DNA of 64,000 nucleotides from Gonium pectorale (Eukaryota > Chlorophyta > Chlorophyceae > Chlamydomonadales > Volvocaceae), in contig LSYV01000012.1 of assembly GCA_001584585.1 (NCBI GenBank), positions 624,981-688,980 on the forward strand, in the 5' to 3' direction. The notes beneath the pieces were generated by a model that did not search any database, was not told the DNA's origin, and saw nothing but the letters and a program-made list of their open reading frames with translations. Position numbers and translations under genes: made by a program. Shown in pieces: positions 33,420 to 45,315 of this stretch. Within the stretch, counting starts at the first letter, position 1; every line of letters starts with the position of its first letter.

Positions 33420-34540
33420 TTACAGGGCACCAATGCCCTTGAGGCCCAGGACGATGCCAACGCCCAGGACGTGGCCGGCCGAGCCCATGGCCAGCACATC
33501 GACAACGGTGAAGCCTGGGGAGGGGGAAGTAGCAACGGGGAGGGACAACGCGAGTTTAGTGAATGGAAGAAGGGAAGGGAGAAGAAGGGGGAGAGCATGG
33601 TGACGTGCAGGTCGGAACTGCGAGTTTCGAATCGCGGCGGCCGATGCAAGGGATGGGCACCACGCGGCTGCTGGTGTGCGGCTGTTAGGACGGCTGCGAG
33701 GCCCCAAAGGCTCTGTCCCGCCACCCGCCACCGCGAGCGTATCGGCATACAACCAAGTGTGCTCAGGATTAGCTCATGCTCAGGATTAGCGATCAAAACA
33801 TGCGGGGTAGATTCAGGCGAGGCATGGCATCAGCAAGACAAGGTGCGCGAGAACGCTGCGGCGTCGGACCCAGGGGACGCACCAGCGGGGTCGTTCGAGA
33901 TGACGCCGGCAGCGTTCTTGCCCTCAACCAGCTTCAGGCCAGCGGTGGCCTGCTTCTTCACGGTGGGGGCCAGGCCGAAGCGGGCAGCCGCGAGGGTGGC
34001 GCCGGTCGACGCAACCATGATCTTGCAAGCAAAGGGGGGCATCACATGTCAGACAGGTCGCGTATTAGCCTTGATGGAAAAGCAGTAGCCAGAGCAGGAG
34101 AGGCCGCAAAGTAGGTGTCAGAACGGGGCGCCACTGTCGCCAAGGCAAGTGTGAATTTAAGCGACGCAGCGTTTCCACTGCTCACCAGGTTGGTGGTCGA
34201 GCCAATGAAGCCATCGGCGCGAACGACGACCGAGCTGCGGCGAGCAGCCTGCAGGAGAGCGCAAGCACGAACGCACGAGTCAGAGCTGCACGCCATATCG
34301 GGGCCTCCAAGTTCGCTGATAGGATAACCATTGGTTGGCGCTGCGCGAGTGAAAGCAGCCTGACCGCAAGCGGCGTCCCATCACAGTCTACCACCGACAT
34401 CGAGTGTCACTGGCCAAGGCCGCTAAAATACATGACAGCGCATATCCACACTAAGACTGTCATCGGCTGCTTCGGGCCCAGCGACGGACCTTGGCGGGGC
34501 GCACAGCGGCGGCAGAGGGGCGAGCAGCAAGGGCCTGCAT
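33420..34540 (-). CDS. psaK: Photosystem I reaction centre subunit PsaK, 4 exons, 115 aa
   Basis: Exons 34540-34490, 34248-34186, 34021-33883 and 33514-33420 close in phase to 115 codons plus TAA. Residues 1-28 form a chloroplast transit peptide (MQALAARPSAAAVRPAK, then AARRSSVVVRA). The mature part starts DGFIGSTTNL, as I recall for Chlamydomonas PsaK. Two membrane helices follow: MVASTGATLAAARFGLAPT, and FTVVDVLAMGSAGHVLGVGI ending VLGLKGIGAL, separated by a loop with NAAGVISNDPAG. PsaK is a small thylakoid subunit at the PsaA edge of photosystem I that binds chlorophyll and helps dock LHCI antenna. The length is close to the algal homologue. The start is set by the only in-frame ATG followed by a typical transit peptide and a clean donor. 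Confidence 0.97.
33760..33794. repeat. 17-bp direct repeat in psaK intron
   Basis: GTGCTCAGGATTAGC is followed at once by ATGCTCAGGATTAGC, in the third psaK intron. Confidence 0.8.
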
Positions 34541-37353
34541 GGTTGCTGGTTTTGGGCCGACGAAACGGACTGGGTGATACTCGCAACGGTATGCCAAGTA
34601 TGCGCAGCGCGGCAGTATGCGCGGCCTTAAGCGTTGATCGAGCGATCTCTCGCCGTACGAATTTTCTTCTTGCTCACCACTCGCCAAAACAGCTTTGTTG
34701 AACTTGGTTTTCACGATTGCCTTTCACATATCCACTGGCCGACCGGTCGGAGGTTGGGCGGGGCCGGGAGGATGCGTCCGCGTTCGAACTTGCGGCACCC
34801 CGCCGCGTCATGTGCGAACCCGCTGCTTACAGCTGTCTTGCTTCCACGTCGGCCCACGCCGCCGACCCGCTGGCCCCTGCGCCCCCGCCGTCGCCCCAGG
34901 AATTTGCGCTACCCTGGCGCTACCCTCACACCGCCCCATTCCTGCTCTCAACCCCCCTCGCCCAAGCGATTGCTCCCGCTGGGCCCGTCAATGAGCGAGA
35001 CCCCAATCTTGCCTTGTGACTTGAATAGCAACCAACAGTTTGAAATATGACAGCCGACCTGTGAGCTATCGTGAGCTGACCTCGGCAGGAAGGACCGGAC
35101 GCGGCGCTGGATTGTTGGTCGTGCCTTATGACGCAATCCATGGCGACTCGTTAGCAATGGTGCCTCAGAACTGGACGTCCTCAGGGTTTGCGCCCTGCAG
35201 GCCCGCACTGGGGTGATGGGCAGTGACCCGTGGGACCGGCAGCACGTCCATTTAATGCAGAAGCAGCCGCCCACAACTCCGCCTTCACGAATGCCGCTCG
35301 GCACGGCTGACCGCCCGAAGGTCCACGGAATGAAGGAGAGATGCGCTGGTGGTTGGAGCGAAGCTGCTCTTCTGCCACAGGACGCCAAGACCGTGTGTTC
35401 ACGGCGTTCCGTCATGGCGGTGCCCTGGGCTCGCCGGCTCTTCATGACGCCTTGACTATAGCGCCCCCAGCTTCCGGGGTCCCCATCCCTCATCAACATG
35501 CGCCTTGTACACCGACAGCGTGCCTGCTGGATGAGCCTCACCACTGGATGAGTCACTGGGGCAGGGCCGTCAACAGCATGGCGTACACCGCATCACAGCA
35601 CACAACCCGCCACGGCAGGATACAGTGCAGCCACATCACGTGAGCTGAAAGCCGTAAGCGTGCGCTGTCCAATGAATCCTTTTGCTTACCGTCATGAGCT
35701 GCCAGCGGTGCAGCTGCCGTGGCGCATACCACGCAGCACAAAGTTGCTTGCGCCACGGTCGGCGCTCAAACCACCGCGCAGGGGCCACGCGGGAGGTGCG
35801 GACTCGTCTCCACAAGACGCCATACGCGTGCAAGCGCGCGCTTGGTACCGCCAAAGCACCTGGAAGGTACGGCCCGTGCACACGCCACGCAAAAAAAAAC
35901 GCCACAATCTCATGCGTGCGCCACGGTATGCGGGTGCTGGTGCCTGGTGGCGATGGGTGGCGATGATGCTCCAGTCACGCCCTGTTTACTTCTTTCTTAC
36001 TCACCGCGATAATGCAATGCGGCACTAATGCGGGCACAACGGCAGAGGCGCAGGTGCCTGCAGTGAAAACGTTGCGGAACCGCGCGTGCGTTCCAGAGGT
36101 TCCAGCAATACTGGAGCACAGCGGGCTAGACCCAGCCCAAGGGGGGTGCAATGTTGTAGCGTGAAACGCTATAGCAAGACATCTACCGAAGCCTAGCTCT
36201 TTTCGAGGGCTTAACGCCCTACAACATGCAATGGATGGAACCCCCTCAGACTCCGTGTACGGCAAGACTGACACTTCCTGCGCGCGCGTATGCAGACTTC
36301 GTGCCAACTCACTCGATCCGCCCGTTCCGTCTTACGGGGCTCTTGGCTCTCGGAATCCAATTAACTTGGTTCCTTCTGTCTCAGTGCTGGGGATACCATG
36401 GCCCAGGCCGAGCTGATCGCCGCGGCCACAGGTGCAAACGGCTGAACGCTCTCACCGCGTGTCAACCTAAGCCAGGCTAAAGGGTAACGGCAGCAGCCAC
36501 AGCACCCGCGTGCTTCTCCCGGTAACACAAGCCGTAGCTGGCACTCTGAGTCCCCACACGCCCCTAGCGATCGCGAGCTGTCGTCCGCGCTCCGTGCCCC
36601 GCCCTCAGCTCTCCGCTCCCCGAGCATGCTGCGCGTGTGCACCCAGGCCACACACACGTATATCCACACGGGTATCATGATGCAGGTAGACGGGCTGCCG
36701 GCTAGGTTGCTGTTGCTCGTCCAAACGCGCTGCAATACTCGTTTGCATACTGCGTGGACACGCAGTCACGCATGCAGAGCACATATCCACGAACGCCACT
36801 GGAGGTCCTGCACCGGCCACGCACGGCTCCAGCCCGTGCCGCCCCGCCCGCCGCAGTCATGCGCTTGGCGTAAGACAGCACCTAGCTGCAGACCATAGAG
36901 TAGATACATGACTACATGAGTGCGGGCGCCGCACGCTGCCGCCGCGCTGTGGCACAAGGCTGACTCCTCGCCAGAGCACGGTGCGCAGGTTCAGCCGGCT
37001 ACACCGCAGCGCCCCGCCGGTCTTCGACCGGACGCCAGAAATGTATACGGGTATCGAGGCGCATCAACAGCTGCCTGTCGCACTCGTCGCACTCGTCGCA
37101 CCCGGACCACAGCCCGCTCACATCCTGCAGAGGGAGGGCTCCGGGCGGCAAGTCCACTGAAACACATCTGGACGCCGGAGTGTCGCCCAACCCCGCCAGC
37201 AAGAAGCCCTACATCAGCGTCTCCATACTCCACACCAGCGCAGCTCCGGGATGCAGCCTGGAGCCCGCGGGCACGTAGCCCCCCAGCGCCGACGCAGCCG
37301 GGCGTGCAGTAGGGCTTCCGGAGCCCGCTGCCTGGGATGCAGCCCGGAGCCCA
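34541..37353. other. Intergenic, 2.8 kb
   Basis: Lies between the psaK start and the monooxygenase stop (both minus strand), so it includes the psaK promoter on the left. Frames of 90-140 codons exist but show no domain and no splice-consistent extension. No clear TATA box is visible next to the psaK ATG. Confidence 0.5.
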
Positions 37354-40300
37354 TCACCGCATGCGGACGACGCCAGGCGGGGGAGCCACGGACTCCACCC
37401 ACACTCGCCCCGCCACCCGGGCCTCCACGATCCGCCGCACCTCCCGCCGCGACCAGGCCAGCACCACCTGCGGTCTCGGGGGGCGGGGGGCAGGGGTGGG
37501 TCCGGAAGCGCGCAGAACAGCCGTCGGCATGGTGCACAGGGGCCAACGGGGCCCGAAAAGGACGAAAGCTGCAAAGAAGACCTTAGTTGCAAAGAAAGAC
37601 GGCCTGACTTCCTGCCATCGGGCGGGCCTTCGACGGCTCGCGCGTTGACCGGGCAAGGGTGGCGGGGCTTCGGCGGGAAAGCAAGCGAGGCTGGACCAGA
37701 ATCCTGCGGAACGTTATTCCGCACACAGACGTCGCTGGGGTTAGTTGAGGCCCCGACCCATGGGTGCGAAGGCCGCCGGCAGTAAATGCGCACACGCGCG
37801 CGCGACCGCACCTCCCGGCCCTTGTCCAACCCGCCGCCTGCGACCGCCGCCTGCACCTCCGCCGCTACCTCGGCCGGCAGCGGCCCCCCGGGCCCCGCCA
37901 GCTTCAGGGGGCACCACAGCGGCTCGAAGGTGGCGGAGTAGATGAGAGGGAAGCGCAGTGAGCCCTCAGGCGTGGGGTCGTGCAGGATGTCCCTGGCGCG
38001 TTGCATGCGGGCGGCCTCCCATACACGGAAGGTCTGCGGGGGCACGGAGGGCGGACCGATGTGGTAAATGGGTACAGGGTAAGTAGCCGGACAGCCCCGA
38101 AAAAACGCAAGCTCATCTGATGCCTGCTGCCCCAGGTGTCATGGCGACTGCTGAAGAGGCGAGGCCTCACCGCATCTCGCCCAGCCGGCGGCCGCAGATG
38201 CGCGGCGGGGATAGCAAGCATGCATGGGCGCGGCTGAGCCGGCTGCTGCACGGGCCGCTCCGCCCGCACGCATCCCGCACCCGCCAGCACCCGCGGCACC
38301 GACCGCATGCCCCTGCCGGCAACTCCCATGCATCCACCAGGACGCCTGGCCTGGAAAACATGTACCTGACACGGCCACGATCCATGGGCCATTGCCTATG
38401 GTGGGTCCAGCATGGATGAAGACAAGGCGGCCCTCCTGCACCCGTACGGCACTCGCCCGTATCCACCAGCCTAGGCGCTCACCTCGGGGCCAAGGCCGTG
38501 CTGCCGTACGAGCGCCCCCAGCACCGCCGCATCCTCGAGAGCCAGGTTGGCGCCCTGGCCGTCGGCGCGGCCCGTGTGCGCGGCGTCGCCCACCAGGAGC
38601 AGGCCGCGGCCATCCGTCCAGGCTCCCTACGCACGCGGGAGGGGCCCACAGGCGCAAGGGACTGGTCATGGGGGGTCTGGCTCACCTCCCCTGCACGCGC
38701 ACGCCGCCCGGGGCCCTAGTTGGAGCCCAAGCAGGTGGGCAGCAAGTTGGAGTTAAGAAATCTGTCGAGTGTAAACAGAGAAGTCTGTCGATCTATGGTT
38801 GTACACACCCGAAGGCGCAACGTTTCGGGCCTGAGCAGGGCGGGCGGGTGGGTACAAGGCAAGGCCATCAATTGGGGTAACGCAAGGGCTGCCTCCGTGC
38901 GGGGCATGCGCACCCAACCACGTAACTGACGCAGGCGAGGCAGCTCGATGGCCTGGCCACGAGAGGTGGCCCGACGCAGTCCAGGCACACCCGTGCCGGC
39001 TTTCCAATAACGCCGACGCGCCACTCCCTTCACGGATCCGGAGCGCCGACACCCCGTCAAGACCGCTGCAAGATCCACGACCCTCACTGCGGTTCGACAC
39101 CCCGTGGTTGCGAACCGACTCCCGTATCCTTGACTTCCACACACACACACACCCATGTCCAGCTCGAGACAACCTCCACTCCAGCTGCCCTGTTGCTTGA
39201 CACACTAGTCTGCGCCTGCCCCCGGAGCAGCGGCATCAGGCCTGGAGGGGACCGCAAACGGGGTCTATTTCCAACCTGTCCTGTCCTGTCCCCCAGCTCT
39301 GGGCCGAGGCACCGCCCACCCTCGCAGCGATTTCCCGGTGGCAGGCCGGGTCCCCCAGCGTCGGGGTTACATTAACGAAGTCTGTCTGTCCGTCTGACCT
39401 ACTAACCCACCCACCCACCCACCGGGACGTAGCTGTCGGGGCTGTGGATGTGCGACCCAAACTCCAGCACGCGCTCAGGCTCCGTGGCGGCGATGATGGC
39501 GCGCACGTCGGGCGGCAGGTGGGCCGACATGAGCACCGCGCGCTCGTGCGCCCGCGGGCCGGTGGTGTCTGCGGGGCCGGAAGGGGCGGCGGGGTGGAGG
39601 AGGAAGACATTCGAGGTAACAGGGAGGGTCAGGGAGAGAGAGAGCATCCGACGCTGCGCGGGCCGCATGGCAGGCCAGAGTCGGCATGCAGCGCAGCGGA
39701 CTGGCAAGTCCCCCGGTGGGGGCGGGGCAGAGCCTGGTCGCTGATGCTAGAATCCAAGGAATCGCCCACATAGATTGATTGAGAGTGCCTATACGCCCCC
39801 ACCTGTGCCGAGGGTCAGCTCCGCCGCTCCCCGCGCTCTTGTTGACGCCGCCGCTGCCGTCGGCGCCCTCCTAGGGTTACCCGTAACACTCCGCCCCCAC
39901 GAAACTTTGCCCGCCACTAAATCTGTCCGTCACATGACCCGTCGCACCACTCACTGCTCAGCTGCACGGTCTCCAGTGCTGTAGTGCCTCCCTCAGCAGC
40001 AGCCGCCACCGTGTCGCCGCCCGCCGCCGGCGCCCTCATCGGGTACGCCTCCCCTGCGGCCTCCAGCGTCTCAACGCGCGTGAACAGCGTCCAGATCATC
40101 CGCGCCCCGCCGCCTCCACCTTCACTGCCGCTTGCCTCGTCGGTACCCGCCGAGTACATGAGGAAGCCGCGCGTGGGCCTGTAACGGATGGAAAAATACC
40201 GTGAGAAACGCACTTCAGGATATGCGGTGTCATGTCACGTTTCAGTGCACACGAGCTGACGGCTGCACCGGCACCCTGATGGCAGTGTGCCAAGAATGCC

Positions 40301-43300
40301 GAGAACGGCGGGACACAGACTTACTGCGCCGTCAGGTTCTCGAGCGACGCGGGCAGCCAGACGTGCGAGGAGATGAGGGCGGTGGGGTCGGTCCCGAGCT
40401 TGATGGCGGCGGGTGCAGGGATCCTGCCCGACACCAGGTCCGCCTGCGGCAGGAGGGGTGGCGCGGGAGCCGGGGGCGGGGAGGCGACACAGAAGGCGTG
40501 GACCGGTGGGCGGGCGGGCGTGAGGAGGGAACAAGGGACCAAAACACACCAGTGGGAGGGGAGGGGGAAGGACACGTGGGGGAGGGAGACGGCACGTTCG
40601 GTAGGCGGCGCGCAGAGTGCGCAGGTCCGACCTTGGCAGCGGCCAGGCACAAGGCCCGGTTGGGCTCCGGTAGCGGGCCGGAGGGGCAGGTGACGACAAG
40701 GAGGAGGTCCATGGGGCCGGGGGGAGGACGCGACGGTGGGACAGGGCCCGAGTGCAGTGCAGTGCAGTGCACGGACGCCGGTGGGCAGCAGGGCATTCAA
40801 CAGACCTAGAGCCTGCCTCTTCGTTATTTCTGTCGCTCCCGGCTATCTGGTAGTTGTAGAGGAAAGCGACGTGCAATGAGAGGGCGTGAGGCGATGGGGG
40901 GCCGCCCTGAAGATCTCGGGACGCGGAGAACTTGGGAGCATGCTCAGCCAGAGAACAGTGCCCGGGAGGCGAACAGGCGATGGGTCCGGCAGCGGAGAGC
41001 TCCACACAGCTCCTCCTCCAGCCTCGCGACGCTTGATATGCTACATTCCCTGCCGCCAGGGCCCGCCGCGCCCCGCACCTCTTAACCCGCACCTCGCGTT
41101 CCGCGCCCCGCACCCCGCGCCCCCTGCCCACCTGCGGGACGTTGGCCAGCCACCGCACAGAGCGCTGGAACACCGGAGCGGAGCCGTCGCCGGCCTGCGG
41201 GGCGGGGCACGGGGGGGTACACAGTCCGAGGGCGTGACGTTGGTGACTGGGGACAGCGTCCGGTGTGTCAGGCACGGGGGGGGGGGGGTAGGGGTAGGGG
41301 TAGGGGGCAGGGGGCAGGCGCTTCAGGGGGCAGGGCCGGGGAAAGGCGGGGCAGGGCAGGGCGGGGCCAGGTGTAGGGTTAGGGGGCATGAGGCGGGCGC
41401 GGGAGGGGGGTAACACGGCGGTTAACCTGCGAAACACGGCTGCGACGTAGGCGCGGGCGCGGCAGGCAGACCAGCAGGCAGGCAGGCAGCGTGGGAGCGG
41501 AGCGATGGCGCTTGCCGTGTCATATGTCCTGTCTACGTGAGGCCGCTCGCCGACCACTGATCCTAGACGGCACCGTGCCCAGTACGACAGGGGTGCTGAC
41601 CCTCGTACGGCGTACGGCGTACGGAGCACAGACCAACTCCCGCGTGCAATGGAGCATGTCCTCACGGCACCTAGCAAGGCACCTTTCCGCTCCCACGCAC
41701 GGCGCCGCTCTGCCACACACGAGGCCACGAGCCCACTCACCACGCGGCGCACTCGGCTGAAGAAGCCGTCCGCGGCGATCACAAACTTGGCCCGGGCCAG
41801 CACCTCTCGGGGCGCCGCCGCCGGCGCGGATGCGTATGCGCCGCCGCCGTCACCAGCGTCGCTGCCGCCACCGGCAGCGCTTTCCCCGCCTGCTCGGACA
41901 AGCCGCAGGGTGTACCGCGGGTCGCCGCCGCCGGCTTCCGCTGCCGGCTGCCGGGGCTGCCCGGTTTCAGAGTTTCCGGAGGCGGGCTCGCCGTTCCCAC
42001 CCCCGGTAGTGTTGGCGGCGGGGCGGTTGTCCTCCGGGGCCGCGCAGCCCACCACCTTGCAGCCAAACTCGACCAGACCTGGATGGCGAGTATGGATGAG
42101 CGATTACTGCATTCGATTTAATTCGCAGAATGGACGAGACGGAGGCTCATCAATGGGAGCTGCCGTACACGCGTTCAGGCTAGCAGCCATTAGAGGGAGG
42201 GTACGGTAGAATCTCAGCCTCGGGGTGTAAAAGGAGCCCAGGGACGGAGGGAGGGAGGCGGAGTGCAGGCGCGGGCTCGCCATCGTCACCGTCGGGCTGC
42301 AACGCCCGAACGTGCACCACCAACTGCGTGCACCGCACCCAACCGCGCCATGCACTCCGCGCAGCATATCCCCCGCGTTCCCCGGCGGCTGGCGTGGCCC
42401 AGCTGCCCAGCCGCCCGTACGGCAACCCACCCGGCGGCGCGCCGCCGTACAGGATGCTGCGGAGGGCGTTCCACGGCACCATGCCCCCCGTGATGCCGTA
42501 GCGGTCCAGCGTCTCGGTGGGCGCCAGCCCGGTCACCCACGGCATCCGCTGGCCGCTGGTGTCGTTGTACTGGTAGATGGCGGAGAAGAAGTTTGCTTGG
42601 GCAAGGAGCCTGGGCACGTGGGTCGAACGGGGATCCGGGGGGTGGGAGGCGGGAAGGCGGGGAGGCGGGTGTGCGGCTTGTTCTTGGAGCAGTGGGCTAA
42701 AAGAGCTGATGGCACGGTGATGTCGGCAGGCGCTTAGGCAGGCAGTTGTGTGTGAATGTACGTAGATGGTGGAGAGATGGTTGGCTACCGGCACCGTACT
42801 TGGCATGTCGTGGCGGCGTGCGGGGTAGGTGAATGGAGGCGGAGGTAAGGGCCCTGGGCCAGGCTGACATGGGCTTCGTGGCACGGCGTGGGAGACAAAC
42901 GCTTGCGCATCAGGAAAAAGGCTCAGGACCGCTTCTGATCTCGTGAGCTACCGCTGCGAGGTTTCCCCTGAGGATCGTAAACAGGCCGCATGAGGGACGC
43001 GCATCACAGACAGCTCGTAAAGTGCAGGGAGAGGCCCTGCGTAGGGGTGGCTCCCGTGGGGGCGGCGCGGCCTCAGCACTGACGGGGGACACAGGAATGA
43101 AAGGCGTCCTCACGAGGGAAGCCTGACGAGCATGCCCGCATGCCATCCCGAATTGTCGAACGCCGAGTAGCGAAATGATTCCTTCGCGTCCCTTCGCATC
43201 CCAAGCCTCAGAACCCGCAGATAAGTCCGCTGGAAGACCTCAAACCCAGCGACCCGGGAACCGATAAGCCTAGGGTCCCCCCCGCACTGCGGAGGGAGGG

Positions 43301-43915
43301 GGTTGTACCTGTGAAGCAGGGTGGGGTCAATTGCCTCGAGCGCCCTGGCCCCGTTGACTGCGACGCTGACGCCTGCCCCCTGCTGTGTGTAGGCGGGACT
43401 CGCCTCAAAGACCTGCAAACAAAACCAAGCAGTCCTCGCCATTTCTGACAGGACACAGCACCCGCCGGGCACATGACACGGTGTAAGGCAGACAAGAACT
43501 AACTTTGTGTCTAGAGACGGTACGCAAAGAACGTGAACGGCACGCAGCTGTGAAGCAGAGGCGCGAGAGGAGCGCCTGGGAGCGCATGGGTGGGTTGTCC
43601 AAAGCAGGAACCGACCTATGGTACAAAACTTTGCGTAAAACCCCTCTGGTCGAGACCCACCTTGATGCGTAGGTCTGGCAGCGCTTGGATAAGTGACAGC
43701 GCCACAGCCAACCCTGCCGGCCCCCCTCCAACGACGGCCACGTCCAGGTCGGGCCACATGGTTTGCGGCTCAGTTTGACTCTGTGTATGCGTCGCAGATA
43801 AGGATGCACCACAGGACTGGATGCTGTGGCCATGGACTTTCGCGATCGAGGAATTAGGGAGCCGCCCTGGATGTGGAGAGGTCACTTCCGGCTGACGATT
43901 TCTGCGAAAGGCCAT
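37354..43915 (-). CDS. FAD-dependent monooxygenase (PHBH fold), 11 exons, about 635 aa
   Basis: Exons 43915-43661, 43412-43309, 42609-42431, 42078-41741, 41194-41132, 40443-40325, 40178-39955, 39568-39423, 38626-38483, 38033-37812 and 37467-37354 close in one frame (1908 nt). The FAD Rossmann motif is DLDVAVVGGGPAGLAVAL. GAGVSVAVNGARALEAID is typical of salicylate-hydroxylase and zeaxanthin-epoxidase relatives. The DG motif is FVIAADGFFSRVRR, and the second FAD/ribityl motif is LLLVGDAAHTGRADGQGANL followed by ALEDAAVLG. Such enzymes use NAD(P)H and O2 to hydroxylate or epoxidise aromatic or isoprenoid substrates; the substrate here is unknown. About 52 residues precede the second Met (43759) and could be an organelle presequence. 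Low-complexity inserts (about 42045-41810 and within 40178-39955) lengthen it beyond the usual 400-450 aa. It is divergent to the aldehyde oxidase gene. Confidence 0.87.
41278..41345. repeat. G-rich simple repeat
   Basis: A run of more than ten G followed by GGGGTA units and GGGGGCA units, in an intron of the monooxygenase (C-rich in its transcript). Confidence 0.9.
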
Positions 43916-45315
43916 TCGGTGAGCCCGACGGCTAGTATTGAATAATGATACGCAGCCAAGTGGCCTGGCGCAAAGGCAACGAGGTTGGTGCATTTGCTGC
44001 AACATCCGATCAAATGTTGGCCCTAACATTCTGTGTGATACATACCACACACTATTGTGTATTGTCCAAATCTGCAAGTTGCAATTCACGTGGTCAAGGA
44101 AACGACGTGGTCCAACCGAATGAACCGATGCTGTGGCACCCCTTCGCCCTTGCCGGAAATGGCATGACGTACATAGGAGATGGGAGCATATATGATACCG
44201 TATGCAAGTGACCGCGCCTGTCGAAGCGCTGCAGTTGTCGACCATACCCGGCACGGTGAAACTCCGACGCAGGGTAGTCTCCTTGCTCTGAAGACAAATC
44301 AACGGCTCTGCACTGCGCGGCAACCTTTCTATCTGTCGGTCTTTCGCGCCGGCTTCCTGCTAGCAGTAGGAGACGCATACCGTCGCGTACAGCCTGCCCC
44401 GCCCCCAGCCCCTGCCCGCACCCAATTGCCCGCACCACATGCCGTACCAGCTGCGCCGCGCTGCGCCAAACGCCTGAGCGCGGACCTCCACTTGCAACCC
44501 ATGTCTGTGCATCGGCGCCACGGTGTACTGGCTCATGCCATGCGTGACGAAGGGCCTCCGCAGGCCCAAGAAACCTGGCGCACTTCTCTGCCTCTGTCCC
44601 CGACCCTGAGGAGTTCTCCCTTCCGCACCGAAGCCCATACTGCTATTTCCGCCCGGAGGCCACCCGCGCGCCGGCGTGTCATGACGGAATTCGTGCGGCG
44701 CGTTTCGCCAAGCCTTGCAGGCTGCAAGAAGTGCAAGACGCGTGCACGCGGCGCCTAGCCCCGCCCGCCTGATGCTGTCCCGCGGCGCGATGTGCTATGA
44801 TGTGTATTCCTAGATGCCAGGCGCGCTGGCGATGGAGGGCATGTATGGGGGGCGATGATCGATGTGGAGACGCACTTCAACGACCCAAGATGGCATTGCA
44901 GTTGCAGCGTTTTGCAGTTCGAAGGTGGGCAACGGCCAACTATTGCATATCTCTTCTGCCCTCTTCTACCTGTTTGCTGCCAGCAGTCAAGCCTGCTGCC
45001 TGATCGCCCCATCCTGCCGCAGCCATTATCCTCCATACTTCAATGCTACCTGTGTAGCCTTGAAGCATGAACATGGTGCGCATCGATTGTCGACCGTACT
45101 GCAGTACGTATCAGACCATCCTTTCGCAATCATATTCAGCCTGGGCGCTGAAGCGTATGTCCTGCAAACAGCCTTGAGCCGTTGGGTAGTAGTTTCGCGG
45201 GCCTAGACAGTAACCAACCGCTGAGAGTTCCATGCGCCAGAGTCTAGGGTAACTGTGATCAATCACACTCCGTATTTATATGTTAGTTGGGGGCGCCCGC
45301 GCGCAGGCTGTCGCG
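43916..45315. other. Divergent intergenic region, 1.4 kb
   Basis: Between the starts of the monooxygenase (-) and the aldehyde oxidase (+), so it should hold both promoters. The minus-strand frame open to 44323 is in frame with the monooxygenase start but lacks family similarity, and I treat it as 5' UTR or upstream DNA. Confidence 0.5.
45273..45280 (+). promoter_or_regulatory. TATA-like box before aldehyde oxidase
   Basis: TATTTATA lies 36 nt upstream of the chosen ATG (45316). If it is the TATA box, the 5' UTR is very short. It overlaps an alternative in-frame ATG at 45280, which argues for 45316 as the start. Confidence 0.35.

Noticed and set aside
41278..41330. GGGGTA repeats as telomeric DNA
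   Set aside because: Too few units, and merged with irregular GGGGGCA and poly-G; an ordinary G-rich intron repeat.
39000..41500. Minus-strand frame of 606 codons at 40235-42055 taken as one continuous protein
   Set aside because: Only parts of it are real monooxygenase exons. The stretches between them start with GT, end with AG and read as low-complexity Pro/Arg/Ser, so they are introns that happen to be open.
45280..45315. Upstream ATG as aldehyde oxidase start
   Set aside because: It overlaps a TATA-like sequence and adds 12 residues not seen in the family. The ATG at 45316 gives the usual N-terminus directly before the first beta-strand.
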